A DNA stretch of 64,000 bases, from NCBI GenBank assembly GCA_000158155.1, contig DS999405.1, positions 1,663,738 through 1,727,737 of the forward strand, written 5' to 3'. This stretch comes from a gamma proteobacterium NOR5-3 (GTDB lineage Bacteria > Pseudomonadota > Gammaproteobacteria > Pseudomonadales > Halieaceae). Each line of letters begins with the position of its first letter. Position 1 is the stretch's first letter. The translations under genes and the position numbers were made by a program. The notes beneath the pieces were generated by a model, which saw nothing but the letters and a program-made list of their open reading frames with translations, had not been told where the DNA came from and did no database searches. Positions 1-8,254 of the stretch are shown here, one piece after another.

Positions 1-576
1 AGCCACCAGCAAAACAAACATCAGCGGCATCATGATGGTGACCGCCCGCTCTATTCCATTTTTGATGCCTGCAAAAATAATCAGCCCGGTGATGGCAAGT
101 CCTGCCAGGGTCCAAAAGAGCATGCCCCAGTTATCTGCAAGCACGGCAGTAAACTGCGCTTCGGCATTGATCGTATCGACGCCGGAAAATCCGGTGGTAA
201 TAGCTTTATAGAGATACCACAGCACCCATCCCACGACCACCGAGTAAACCACCTCAATGGTGAACGCAGCCAGAAGGCCCATCCCGCCAACCCAGCGCCA
301 TTGGGGGCTGCGCTTACTCTCCCTGGCGACATTTGCCATGGCGATGGGAGGTGCCGCATCGCCACGTCGCCCGATCATTAACTCCGCCATGAGAATAGGC
401 ACGCCTATGAGGAAGGCACACCCCAGGTAGATAAGTACAAAAGCGGCACCACCGTTCTCGCCGGTAACGTAGGGAAAGCGCCAGATATTGCCAAGACCTA
501 CGGCAAAACCCACCGAGGCCATCAGGAATGCAAATCTAGAGGTCCAGTGCCCATGCGCACCGCCGGCAGCCGCCAT
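1..576 (-). CDS. Sodium-dependent (NSS/SNF family) transporter, N-terminal part, cut by window edge
   Basis: Inner-membrane Na+-coupled symporter of the neurotransmitter:sodium symporter family, probably for an amino acid or related solute. About 192 codons are visible from an ATG at 576; the 3' part lies outside the window. The first membrane helix holds the family hallmark GLGNIWRFPY (about residues 27-36), whose unwound region forms part of the Na+ and substrate site. It is followed by NGGAAF and further hydrophobic helices near residues 44-64, 97-125, 147-167 and 175-192. Substrate cannot be told from this part. The gene lies downstream of pepP on the same strand, separated by an 84-bp gap with a nested inverted repeat. 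Confidence 0.88.
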   Translation of the reverse strand, partial: MAAAGGAHGHWTSRFAFLMASVGFAVGLGNIWRFPYVTGENGGAAFVLIYLGCAFLIGVPILMAELMIGRRGDAAPPIAMANVARESKRSPQWRWVGGMGLLAAFTIEVVYSVVVGWVLWYLYKAITTGFSGVDTINAEAQFTAVLADNWGMLFWTLAGLAITGLIIFAGIKNGIERAVTIMMPLMFVLLVA

Positions 577-601
577 AATGTAACTCCAAGCGTTAATCAG
601 C

Positions 602-647
602 CACGGAGTCTACACAAAAGCGTCCGGCGCTTCAGCCAAACTCCGTG
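602..647. repeat. Nested inverted repeat between pepP and the symporter gene
   Basis: The outer arms CACGGAGT (602-609) and ACTCCGTG (640-647) are perfectly complementary. Between them lie inner arms AAGCG (618-622) and CGCTT (628-632). Neither strand has a clear T-run after the stem, so it is not a canonical intrinsic terminator. It could terminate or stabilise the pepP transcript, or be a protein-binding site. Confidence 0.45.
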
Positions 648-660
648 TTTCGGCCACGTC

Positions 661-2472
661 CTACGCGAGCGGCGTGGTTGCCGCCGCAAGCCAGTCGCGG
701 TCACCGGGACTCTCCAGGCGCGCCATGATCTCTTCGGCGACGCGAGCATGGTAGCTATCGATCCACTGTATCTCATGGCGGCTCAGCAAAGAGACGTCAA
801 TGAGACGCTTATCGAACGGCACCAGTGTCAGTGCGTCAAACTCCAGCATGGGAGTCTCTTGTGACGATGTGGCGGCCTCGCGCACAACGCAAAGATTCTC
901 GCAGCGGATGCCAAAAGCGCCATCGCGGTAATAGCCCGGTTCATTGCTCACGATCATTCCCGGTGCCAGCGGCGTTGCGTTCCACGCCTTGGCGATACGC
1001 TGTGGGCCCTCGTGGACACTCAAAAAAGCGCCCACGCCATGTCCGGTCCCATGGTCATAGTCCCGCCCTGTCTGCCAGAGGAACTGTCGCGCCAGAGCAT
1101 CGAGGTGGGTACCCGTGGTCCCGCTGGGAAAACGCGCCCGATCCAGGGCAATGTGGCCCTTAAGTACCAGGGTAAACAACTCGCGCATTTCCTGAGTCGG
1201 CTCACCGATTACCACGGTTCGAGTGATATCGGTGGTGCCATCGGAATATTGCCCGCCGCTGTCGACCAGATACAGACTGTTGGGGACCAGGGGCGCCGGG
1301 CGATTGTCCTGATGGTTGTAGTGACACATAGCACCGTTGGATGCAGAAGCGGAGATCGTGTCAAACGACAGCTCGTGAAAAAGCTCGCCCTCGGCTCGAA
1401 ACGCACCCAGGCGATCAGAAACCAGCGCCTCGTCGTGATAGCGACCGGCCGCTACCTCTGCGTCGAGCCAGGCCAGAAAACGCACTTCGGCGACTGCGTC
1501 GCGGCGGTGCGCCTCTTTCGCACCTGCAATTTCCACAGCGTTCTTGCAGGCCTTGGGAAGCAACACCGGATCTTCGCCAGCTATAAGCGTCGCACCACCG
1601 GCCTCCAGACTCAGCTGGGTCCAGGCGTTTGCGGTAGCGGGGTCCGCCAGAACGGTCTTACCGCTCCAGGCAGCCAGGAGCTGACCGGCCTCGTGCTCGG
1701 CTACCACAGACACGCCGTCGCCGCAGTGCTGTGCAAACCCCTCGGGAATCCGCTCCGGGTCGACCAATAAGTGCAGATCTCCCGAGGCTTCGAGCACCGC
1801 ACAGCCCAGCAGCACCGGTAATCGCGGCACATCCCGCCCCCGCACATTTAACAACCAGCTCACTGAGTCCGGTGCAAAAATCAATGCCGCGTCCGCACCC
1901 AGTCCGGCGATGGATTTCCCCAGCCGCTGGCGTTTACTCAGACTACTTTCTCCGGTGAAAGACTCTGCCAACAACAAAGCCTTGGCCACCTTGGGCTGTG
2001 GGCGGCTCTCCCAGCATCGATCAATCGGGTTATCAACGCTCAGAACAAGCTCCATACCTGCCCCACCCAAAAGCTTGTGAGCCTGTTGATACCAATCCAG
2101 GGTGCACATTCGGGGGTCGATGAGAACCTTATTACCCGGCTTCAACTGCTCGATGAGCCAGGACAGCGGGGGCTCTTCCAGAAGCCGGCGATATTGATAC
2201 TGCTCACCATCGACCTGACGACGCACCTGCACCGTGTAGCGCCCGTCGGTGAAAATTGCGGCGTTGTTCGCCGTCACAACCGCCATGCCCGCAGATCCGG
2301 TAAAACCCGTCAGCCAACGCAGGCGTTCATTGTGGGCAGGGATGTACTCACCGAGATACTCGTCCGCTCGCGGTACGCAAAAAGCATCGACGCCACGGGA
2401 CACAAGCTCCGCGCGCAAAGCATCAAGATGCGCTGGCTGCCCCACTGCTGCTGTACCTGTCGCCGCCGTCAT
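661..2472 (-). CDS. Aminopeptidase P family protein (Xaa-Pro aminopeptidase, M24B, long form)
   Basis: Cytoplasmic metalloprotease that removes N-terminal residues preceding proline. At 603 residues it has the three-domain long form (two creatinase-like N-terminal domains, then a pita-bread catalytic domain from about residue 315), not the roughly 440-residue form of E. coli PepP. The dinuclear metal ligands can be read in order: D404 (VDSGGQY), D415 (TTDITRT), H478 (GTGHGVG), E511 (EPGYY) and E525 (RCENL), with the spacing seen in eukaryotic XPNPEP1. No signal peptide is visible. It lies just downstream of the rubredoxin gene, 3 bp away, so the two are probably co-transcribed. Family assignment is firm; physiological substrate is unknown. 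Confidence 0.93.
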   Translation of the reverse strand: MTAATGTAAVGQPAHLDALRAELVSRGVDAFCVPRADEYLGEYIPAHNERLRWLTGFTGSAGMAVVTANNAAIFTDGRYTVQVRRQVDGEQYQYRRLLEEPPLSWLIEQLKPGNKVLIDPRMCTLDWYQQAHKLLGGAGMELVLSVDNPIDRCWESRPQPKVAKALLLAESFTGESSLSKRQRLGKSIAGLGADAALIFAPDSVSWLLNVRGRDVPRLPVLLGCAVLEASGDLHLLVDPERIPEGFAQHCGDGVSVVAEHEAGQLLAAWSGKTVLADPATANAWTQLSLEAGGATLIAGEDPVLLPKACKNAVEIAGAKEAHRRDAVAEVRFLAWLDAEVAAGRYHDEALVSDRLGAFRAEGELFHELSFDTISASASNGAMCHYNHQDNRPAPLVPNSLYLVDSGGQYSDGTTDITRTVVIGEPTQEMRELFTLVLKGHIALDRARFPSGTTGTHLDALARQFLWQTGRDYDHGTGHGVGAFLSVHEGPQRIAKAWNATPLAPGMIVSNEPGYYRDGAFGIRCENLCVVREAATSSQETPMLEFDALTLVPFDKRLIDVSLLSRHEIQWIDSYHARVAEEIMARLESPGDRDWLAAATTPLA

Positions 2473-2475
2473 GCC

Positions 2476-2649
2476 TTAGATCTGCTCAAAGTCTTCTTTG
2501 CCCACACCGCAATCAGGGCATAACCAATCTTCCGGAACATCGTCCCACAGCGTTCCAGCGGGAATACCATCATCAGGCCAGCCTTCGGCTTCATCGTAAA
2601 TCAAGCCACAGACAATGCATTCAAACTTACGAAAGGACTGTTCACTCAT
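2476..2649 (-). CDS. Rubredoxin
   Basis: Small cytoplasmic one-iron electron carrier. The 57-residue product starting MSEQ has the two rubredoxin knuckles, C11-x-x-C14-G and C44-P-x-C47-G, and the conserved aromatic/acidic core (GWPDDGIPAGT, DVPEDWLCPDCG). I chose the ATG at 2649 because it gives the normal family length; an in-frame codon at 2673 would add eight residues unlike the family. It sits between gspN and pepP. Rubredoxins commonly serve alkane hydroxylases or peroxide/superoxide reductases, but no such partner is nearby, so its partner here is unknown. Confidence 0.93.
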   Translation of the reverse strand: MSEQSFRKFECIVCGLIYDEAEGWPDDGIPAGTLWDDVPEDWLCPDCGVGKEDFEQI

Positions 2650-2702
2650 AGTGCTTGGGTCTCCGGATACCACAGTTGAAAGATAATATTCGCTGTTCGG
2701 GC

Positions 2703-3464
2703 TCAGGCGCCCGGCGCCAGCTGTCCATCGAGGCGCAGACGGTAGCCATTTTCTTCGGGGCTGGCAATGAGCGAAAGCGCCTGGGCCAGCTCAGCATCAA
2801 AGGCTTGCCCCGAACTCTCGATGAGTAAGTCCACAGAATAGCGTCGCTGAACAAGCGTCAGCGTTCCTGTGGCCACCACCGGCCCACTTAAAGTCACGAT
2901 ATCAGCTTCTATCTGTTGCTCGGCCGGGCTGGTAAAGGTGGCCACGTAGTTACCCAACGGCCGTCGTCCCCCGGGAGACTGCCAGGCGGCTTCCTGCCAG
3001 ACAAGACGTCCATCTGCACGCAACAGATCCTGTGCGCTCACAATGATCTGGTCAAAGAGCAGCCCTAGACGCCCTTCGAGCTCCACGGGAAGCAGTTGCC
3101 TGAGCACACCGGCACTAAGGTTCATGTCCAGTGCACGAAGCTCCAGAGTATCGTCGTTCAGGCGAAGTTCCAGTTCACCTCTTTGATTACCCCAAACGCT
3201 GCTAAGCGCAATGCTCGGCCTGAGACGGAGCAGGCTCCAGGGCGCAAGCTTCCAACTCAGCTGCCCCAGGTGAAAATAAGTACCGGGAAGCGCCACGCGC
3301 GCTCGCGACGCAGACCCGGCGCGGAGCGTTCCAGAAACACCGGAGATCTGCAGGGTTTGCGCATCCAGAAAGTACGGCAGCAATCGCGCGGGTGCAGACA
3401 AGACAAGGGCCACCAACAGCAGCGCAGTACCGACCAGAGCCGGAAGCCAGAAGCGGCGCTTCAT
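2703..3464 (-). CDS. gspN: Type II secretion system protein N (GspN)
   Basis: Last gene of the type II secretion operon. The 253-residue product has one N-terminal membrane anchor (about residues 8-27, rich in L, V and A) and a periplasmic beta-rich domain. This matches the T2SN family, a bitopic inner-membrane protein whose exact role in the secretion machine is not well defined. Its ATG overlaps the gspM stop in an ATGA junction, so translation is probably coupled. GspN is found only in part of the T2SS family, typically in systems that have GspC and no GspS pilotin in the operon. Assigned from position, topology and length more than from sharp motifs. Confidence 0.85.
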   Translation of the reverse strand: MKRRFWLPALVGTALLLVALVLSAPARLLPYFLDAQTLQISGVSGTLRAGSASRARVALPGTYFHLGQLSWKLAPWSLLRLRPSIALSSVWGNQRGELELRLNDDTLELRALDMNLSAGVLRQLLPVELEGRLGLLFDQIIVSAQDLLRADGRLVWQEAAWQSPGGRRPLGNYVATFTSPAEQQIEADIVTLSGPVVATGTLTLVQRRYSVDLLIESSGQAFDAELAQALSLIASPEENGYRLRLDGQLAPGA

Positions 3465-3940
3465 TTGAACGCAGCTACGCGAAGGGTGGCGCTGACGACA
3501 CCCGCCGTACTGGTTTGGCTGAGCGACAAGTCGTCAACACGCAGTCCCTGAAGAGTCTCCAGCTCATGAATCCAGCGCAACAAAGCATCCAGAGGAGCGG
3601 ACTCAAAGCGCAGCTGTACCGAGCCCTGACTGTTTGGTTGGAGACGACTCACCCTGAGTAAATAGCGACTGGCACTTTGATTCAAAGAGGCACTGAGGTT
3701 TGCCGTAGACGGCGCTCCGCTGTTGCTTTGCTCGCCGCGTAAGGACTGAATCTCTGTCGCCATGGCATCCACCTGTCGCAACACCGCAGCGGTAGCAGCG
3801 TTGCGCGCCGCCATTTCTTCCCGAGCCTGTCCCAGGGGAAGAACCACAAACAGCATCAACACATAGACCAACACCGCCGCAGCCATGATCAACAGCGACA
3901 GCTGCTCGCGCAGAGAAAAACGCTCAAACCACTCTTTCAT
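3461..3940 (-). CDS. gspM: Type II secretion system protein M (GspM)
   Basis: Inner-membrane assembly-platform protein that partners GspL. At 159 residues it has the usual GspM size and layout: a short cytoplasmic N-terminus (MKEWFERFSLREQ), a single transmembrane helix at about residues 15-36, a coiled-coil-prone stretch (about 38-70) and a small ferredoxin-like periplasmic domain. The start overlaps the gspL stop by 4 bp, and its own stop overlaps gspN, so it is tightly embedded in the operon. Confidence 0.92.
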   Translation of the reverse strand: MKEWFERFSLREQLSLLIMAAAVLVYVLMLFVVLPLGQAREEMAARNAATAAVLRQVDAMATEIQSLRGEQSNSGAPSTANLSASLNQSASRYLLRVSRLQPNSQGSVQLRFESAPLDALLRWIHELETLQGLRVDDLSLSQTSTAGVVSATLRVAAFK

Positions 3941-5136
3941 GAGCGTTCCCCAACCCGCAGTCGCGCCCGCACCCGGTCACCACTTCGCGAAGAACTCTCG
4001 AGGCTTGCCGCATAACCCGCTGCCTCCAGCGCCACCCTCAGAGACTCAACATCGGCAAAGTTGGCGGCCAGCAAATTTACCCGCAGCTCAGCATTGCGCT
4101 GACTGTAGCTGAGACTGGCCAGAACCAGGCTGCCCGGAGGGGAAAACAGCTCAGCCAGAGGGGACAGCAGCCCGGTAAAGGTCGTGCCCGTTGCGCCACC
4201 ACGCAATCCGTCCAGCTGTCTGAGCAGTTGCTTCTGGGCATCGACCACCGCACCCCGCGGATTAACCTCGCGATAGACCGATTGAATCTCTGTGCGCAGC
4301 ACCCGGTTTTCGCGCTCAAGTCGCTGCAGATCCAGCCATCCGCCGACTAAATGAATACTCAGCGCCACCAGAAGCAGGGCCGCGATCCGTCGCCACTGAC
4401 CCCACCATCGCCGGTAGGGCAACTGTGGAGCGAAATCTCCCTGCAATAGATTAACGGCGGGGGTGGCAGGATCATGGAGCAGTAATGCAGCGGCCAGCCC
4501 GCCTTTGCGCCACTGTATGCCCGGCGTCCCCAGAGGACCCAAACGAGCCAGGTCGGCAGTCTCGTCCTCTCCATATACGATGACACGCTCTGGCGATGAC
4601 TCCTGAGCAAGCGTTTCAAGCAGTGTCGGTAGCAATGCGTTCTCTATACGGGTTCCCAAGCAGCGGCCGTAGCGCAGCAAGGCGCTGTCGCTGTCGAGCA
4701 CTAAGGTCCATTCGCCGGGGGACCAGGGCAGTAGCAGCGGCTCGGGCACCCAGGGAACAAGACTCGCCAACTCCCCCAGCTCTTCGGCCCACCGAAGCAT
4801 GGATGCTCTATCGACCATAGCCACCGCGTAACGGTCACGATCCAGCGGGGTCCGTGCAAAATGCACATCCTCAATGGTATCGGTGAGGGACTCCTCAAGC
4901 ATAAAGGGCAGCGATGCGCCCAGATGCTTGCGTTCCTCCGGGCTGACGGACAGCTCCAGCAAGCGCACATCCCCCCCGGGCACTGCGAACACAACACCGT
5001 GCTCTCTTTGCGCCAGAACCTCACGCAACGGATCCCGCTTATCGGATGCGTCGGCACCCAGATCGCAGGCTTGACCCGCATCCAGCCAATACAGGGCATC
5101 ATCCCGCAGACAAATCACGCTCAGATTGTCGCTCAC
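3937..5136 (-). CDS. gspL: Type II secretion system protein L (GspL)
   Basis: Bitopic inner-membrane protein that ties the cytoplasmic ATPase GspE to the assembly platform and to GspM. The 399 residues comprise a cytoplasmic actin-like region (about 1-240), one membrane helix (about 250-270, following RRWWGQWRR) and a periplasmic ferredoxin-like domain at the C-terminus. Translation starts at a GTG whose bases overlap the gspK stop codon (GTGA). Length and domain plan are standard. Confidence 0.93.
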   Translation of the reverse strand: MSDNLSVICLRDDALYWLDAGQACDLGADASDKRDPLREVLAQREHGVVFAVPGGDVRLLELSVSPEERKHLGASLPFMLEESLTDTIEDVHFARTPLDRDRYAVAMVDRASMLRWAEELGELASLVPWVPEPLLLPWSPGEWTLVLDSDSALLRYGRCLGTRIENALLPTLLETLAQESSPERVIVYGEDETADLARLGPLGTPGIQWRKGGLAAALLLHDPATPAVNLLQGDFAPQLPYRRWWGQWRRIAALLLVALSIHLVGGWLDLQRLERENRVLRTEIQSVYREVNPRGAVVDAQKQLLRQLDGLRGGATGTTFTGLLSPLAELFSPPGSLVLASLSYSQRNAELRVNLLAANFADVESLRVALEAAGYAASLESSSRSGDRVRARLRVGERS

Positions 5137-6188
5137 GGGGAACTCTTGGCAGGAGGACTGGGCATATCGTATAGGCTTGCGTTGATTCGTTGCAGCACGT
5201 CAATATCACGGGCCTGACGGCGAAGCACACTGTACAACCGCTGCTCACGGTCGGCAATCTCCACGCGGGAAGCCAGCAAAAAATACGATGAAGACTCTGT
5301 CAGCAACGTCGCGATCCCCGCACTTGAATCACCACTAAAGATCGGCAGCTGCAGAAACTCCTCAAGACTGGCAAAACCGCCGTCCTGACGAAGTTGCACG
5401 AGAGAGTCCCCCTCACCAGGCGACAGCGGTTGCAAGTTTCCATACACATTTAAAGCCCGCAGCACCGGCCGGGGTGCCGTATGAATGTTGATGGCAGCGG
5501 GCTGCTGAGGCCAGACGGTGACAACGGGGCGCAGAGCCTGATAAATGTCCGGGGTCACAGCCGCTACCGCCAGCAACTCACTCACACTCATCATGGGGCG
5601 ATTTGCCGGTCTGTAGGAAGGCTGGCGGCTGACATAATAGGCACTCTCCGCTCCGTTGAGTCGCGGCTCATCATCCGCATCGATCCAGTCGGCCACCGCC
5701 TCGGTAATCGCGATCGCCGTGAACTGATCAATCTCTACCGCATCAAGCGCCTGCAGGAGACGAATAAAGGTCTCCTGCGCCGGGCTGTAAGTGACAGTCG
5801 TCGTCGCCGGCGGGTCGCCAAGGCTATTGAGATTAAACCGCCCCTGAAGATCCGTGAGACTCCCAAACATCCACCCCCCTTCATCAAGCGCGTAGGGCGT
5901 GGCTTGCTGTGCCCAGATCTCATTGAGGTCGTCTCGCGCAGTCTCGCTGGCCAGGTCTGCGTCATAATCCAGTTTGAGTGCCAAAGAGGCGAGATCCTCC
6001 GCACCCCGCAGGTAAGCCCAGCTTTGCTCGGACACAAAACTATTCAGTGCGCGGCGGTAGCTCAAATCAAAGTCCCGCTGCAGAGCGACCAGCACCGCGG
6101 CACAAATGGCGAACACCAACAACGCCACCACCAGGGCAACACCGGCCTGGGAACCAGGGCGGTCTGAGCTAGCGCACCGGGAGTTCAT
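5133..6188 (-). CDS. gspK: Type II secretion minor pseudopilin K (GspK)
   Basis: The large minor pseudopilin (351 residues) that caps the pseudopilus tip with GspI and GspJ. After a basic leader comes G-VALVVALLVFAICAAV; the residue five places into the mature helix is not Glu, as is usual for GspK. The large periplasmic domain includes the helical insertion typical of the family (ADWIDADDEPRLNGAES, VSELLAVAAV). The ATG at 6188 lies inside the 3' end of gspJ (20-bp overlap). It should be processed by the prepilin peptidase PilD encoded at 44.3 kb, as no peptidase gene is in this operon. Confidence 0.94.
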   Translation of the reverse strand: MNSRCASSDRPGSQAGVALVVALLVFAICAAVLVALQRDFDLSYRRALNSFVSEQSWAYLRGAEDLASLALKLDYDADLASETARDDLNEIWAQQATPYALDEGGWMFGSLTDLQGRFNLNSLGDPPATTTVTYSPAQETFIRLLQALDAVEIDQFTAIAITEAVADWIDADDEPRLNGAESAYYVSRQPSYRPANRPMMSVSELLAVAAVTPDIYQALRPVVTVWPQQPAAINIHTAPRPVLRALNVYGNLQPLSPGEGDSLVQLRQDGGFASLEEFLQLPIFSGDSSAGIATLLTESSSYFLLASRVEIADREQRLYSVLRRQARDIDVLQRINASLYDMPSPPAKSSP

Positions 6189-6819
6189 AAACCTTTCTCA
6201 GCTCACCAAAATCGCTCAGCTCAAGACGCAGTTCCAGGGCCACCGGCGGAGGAAGCAGGGAGCTCCCTGCGCCGGGCTCGGCCACCCAGTTTCTCGGCCA
6301 GGAGCGCGTGTCCAGCACTAAATCGCCGTCGACCTCAAGATTGTCCAAAGTATCCAGAAAGCGGAGCTCCAGAGCATTAACACCCGACAGCAACTCCATA
6401 CGCTGAGGCTCGGCATCCACCGACCGGTCCAGCACCGTGTAGTACGCTCGCCAAAGCGCATCATCTTCAAGGTAATAAAACACCCGCTGAAGTTCGCTTC
6501 GTGGCTGCTGCAAACTATTCGTCCAGCCGTCGCGGGTGAGCGACAGAGGATAAAAAGCCAACGGCCCGCCGGACAGTGCAGGCTGCAGCGCCCCAAACTC
6601 GTCGCGAACGGCGCGATTGCTAAACTGACGTATATCTCTGTTGAGTAAGGACAGCGCGCGGTTAAGCTCCCGGGTACGCTCACTTGCGCTGCGCAATTGC
6701 TCAGCACCGGTCAGGGTGGACGATATACCGCTGTAGGATGCGGCGGCCACAAATGCGGATACTGCCAGGGCGATAAGCACCTCGACGAGCGTGAAGCCTC
6801 TCTCGTGGGCGTTACTCAC
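6169..6819 (-). CDS. gspJ: Type II secretion minor pseudopilin J (GspJ)
   Basis: Minor pseudopilin of about 216 residues with a class III signal, HERG-FTLVEVLIALAVSAFVAA, including the +5 Glu. I place the start at the GTG at 6819: it overlaps the gspI stop (GTGAGTAA) and leaves a leader of only six residues before the cleavage site. A much longer in-frame reading to 7158 merely overlaps gspI and has no pilin-like content. With GspI and GspK it forms the pseudopilus tip complex. Confidence 0.92.
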   Translation of the reverse strand: MSNAHERGFTLVEVLIALAVSAFVAAASYSGISSTLTGAEQLRSASERTRELNRALSLLNRDIRQFSNRAVRDEFGALQPALSGGPLAFYPLSLTRDGWTNSLQQPRSELQRVFYYLEDDALWRAYYTVLDRSVDAEPQRMELLSGVNALELRFLDTLDNLEVDGDLVLDTRSWPRNWVAEPGAGSSLLPPPVALELRLELSDFGELRKVYELPVR

Positions 6820-7231
6820 CGGCAGCCCCGTCACCGCGGGCTGCCAAAAAGGCAACGAGGGTGTAAAGCGCCGGCCCGTCCTGACTATCACCCGGGCGTA
6901 TCTGCACTTCCACGCGAGAAAACTCCGGAACCTCTGTCGCCTGACTTTGGACTCGCCACTGCCAGCTTCGTCCCGCCATGTCCTCGCTGCCGGTGCTACT
7001 GCCTCTGAGTGATTGTCCGCCGCTGCGAAGCACCAGACGCAACTCCGCAAGTCGATTCCCCGCCACCACCTGAGCCAGCGATCGATCGCGAATATAGGCC
7101 GTGCCATCAATCTGCTGATCCATGGTGAACAGCAATGCCGGAACCGCCAAAGCCACAATAGCCAGGGCGACCATCACCTCTATGAGGGTGAAGCCCGACG
7201 ACAGGCGATGGCCTCTAGGGAGCCCGCGCAT
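6812..7231 (-). CDS. gspI: Type II secretion minor pseudopilin I (GspI)
   Basis: Minor pseudopilin of about 139 residues, with the prepilin signal SSG-FTLIEVMVALAIVALAVPAL (+5 Glu present) after a basic leader MRGLPRGHRL. The chosen ATG (7231) overlaps the gspH stop by 17 bp; an ATG two codons upstream (7237) is equally possible. It is expected to be cleaved and N-methylated by PilD and to sit at the pseudopilus tip with GspJ and GspK. Confidence 0.91.
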   Translation of the reverse strand: MRGLPRGHRLSSGFTLIEVMVALAIVALAVPALLFTMDQQIDGTAYIRDRSLAQVVAGNRLAELRLVLRSGGQSLRGSSTGSEDMAGRSWQWRVQSQATEVPEFSRVEVQIRPGDSQDGPALYTLVAFLAARGDGAAGE

Positions 7232-7796
7232 AGTCATCCACTGTCTCGTCATTATTGCCACGAAACTGCTCAAACCTTCCCAGGGCATCCCAACTGAGAC
7301 GCCAAAGCAATTGATCGTCATCACGACTTCTGATCAGTAATTCCCCGGTCTGAGTCTCGCCGCTGGACAATAATAGCCACTGGGGGGACGTCCCTGCCGC
7401 AGGGTTCACAGCGTCAGCCGCCGCAGGCAACAGCTCCACGTCATCAAGCAGAATCTGCAAACGCGCGTTCGCAGGAAACTCCAGGGGGGTAAAAATGTCA
7501 GTGGACCCCTGAGGCTCACGCCAACCCTCATTGAACCGCTGTCGCCAATGGGCGGTGATAGTAGGCTCGCCACGCTCATTAGCACTGCCGGCAAAGAGAA
7601 CCCCAAAATCACTGCCGCTAAACTGCGCCTCATCCAGCGCATAATCGGCTACCGCAACGAGGGTTTCGAGACGCTCCTGAACGAGACGATCGCCGGCCCC
7701 GCTATTCACATTCAGTGTCACAAGACTGGTCATCAAAACGATCACGAAGAGCACGACCAGCATTTCGATCAAGCTGAATCCGCGATCGGCGCTCAT
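7215..7796 (-). CDS. gspH: Type II secretion minor pseudopilin H (GspH)
   Basis: Minor pseudopilin (about 193 residues) linking the GspG shaft to the tip complex. The signal is MSADRG-FSLIEMLVVLFVIVLMTSL, with the +5 Glu. I chose the ATG at 7796 because it lies directly before the leader and 5 bp from the gspG stop; in-frame codons back to 7898 lie entirely inside gspG. The globular domain is Trp-containing and acidic, and somewhat long for GspH. Confidence 0.91.
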   Translation of the reverse strand: MSADRGFSLIEMLVVLFVIVLMTSLVTLNVNSGAGDRLVQERLETLVAVADYALDEAQFSGSDFGVLFAGSANERGEPTITAHWRQRFNEGWREPQGSTDIFTPLEFPANARLQILLDDVELLPAAADAVNPAAGTSPQWLLLSSGETQTGELLIRSRDDDQLLWRLSWDALGRFEQFRGNNDETVDDYARAP

Positions 7797-7800
7797 GGAT

Positions 7801-8250
7801 TCAGCCCTGATCGTCTTTCCAGTTACCAATGTCGGCATTCTGGTCTTCGCCGCCGGAAAGACCATCGGCACCGAGCGTGTAGATATCAATCTCGCCATTC
7901 TCTCCGGGACTCAGATACAGATAAGGTCGACCCCAGGGATCAAGAGGAAGCTCTGCAAGATAACCACCCTCTTTAAAATTTCGCGGCGTCGGGTCAATAG
8001 AGCTGGCACTGACCAGTGCCTCAAGTCCCTGCTCGGTGGTCGGATACACATAGTTATCCAGCCGATAGATTTTCAGCGCGGTCTCTATCGCCTTAAAATC
8101 CGCTTGCGCCTTCTGAATACGTGCGTCGTCCGCACGATTAAGCACCGTCGGTGCCACAATGCTGATCAGTAGCCCCATGATGACCAGCACCACGAGAATT
8201 TCCACCAGAGAAAACCCGCTTTGGCGCCTCATATTCACTCTATGCTGCAT
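7801..8250 (-). CDS. gspG: Type II secretion major pseudopilin G (GspG)
   Basis: Major pseudopilin building the pseudopilus shaft; 149 residues. The class III signal RRQSG-FSLVEILVVLVIMGLL is followed by the highly conserved GspG body: YRLDNYVYPTTEQGLEALV, then DPWGRPYLYLSPG, then a C-terminal calcium-loop region with GADG and D/E residues (GGEDQNADIGNW). An internal ATG at 8232 would shorten the leader by six residues and is also plausible. It lies 4 bp downstream of gspF. Confidence 0.96.
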   Translation of the reverse strand: MQHRVNMRRQSGFSLVEILVVLVIMGLLISIVAPTVLNRADDARIQKAQADFKAIETALKIYRLDNYVYPTTEQGLEALVSASSIDPTPRNFKEGGYLAELPLDPWGRPYLYLSPGENGEIDIYTLGADGLSGGEDQNADIGNWKDDQG

Positions 8251-8254
8251 CGAC

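Noticed and set aside
1012-1770. 252-codon plus-strand frame inside pepP
   Set aside because: It lies wholly antisense to a gene with complete catalytic motifs and has no recognisable domain.
6820-7158. Extended N-terminus for gspJ
   Set aside because: The extra residues lie in another frame of gspI and push the prepilin signal more than 100 residues from the start, which is incompatible with class III processing.
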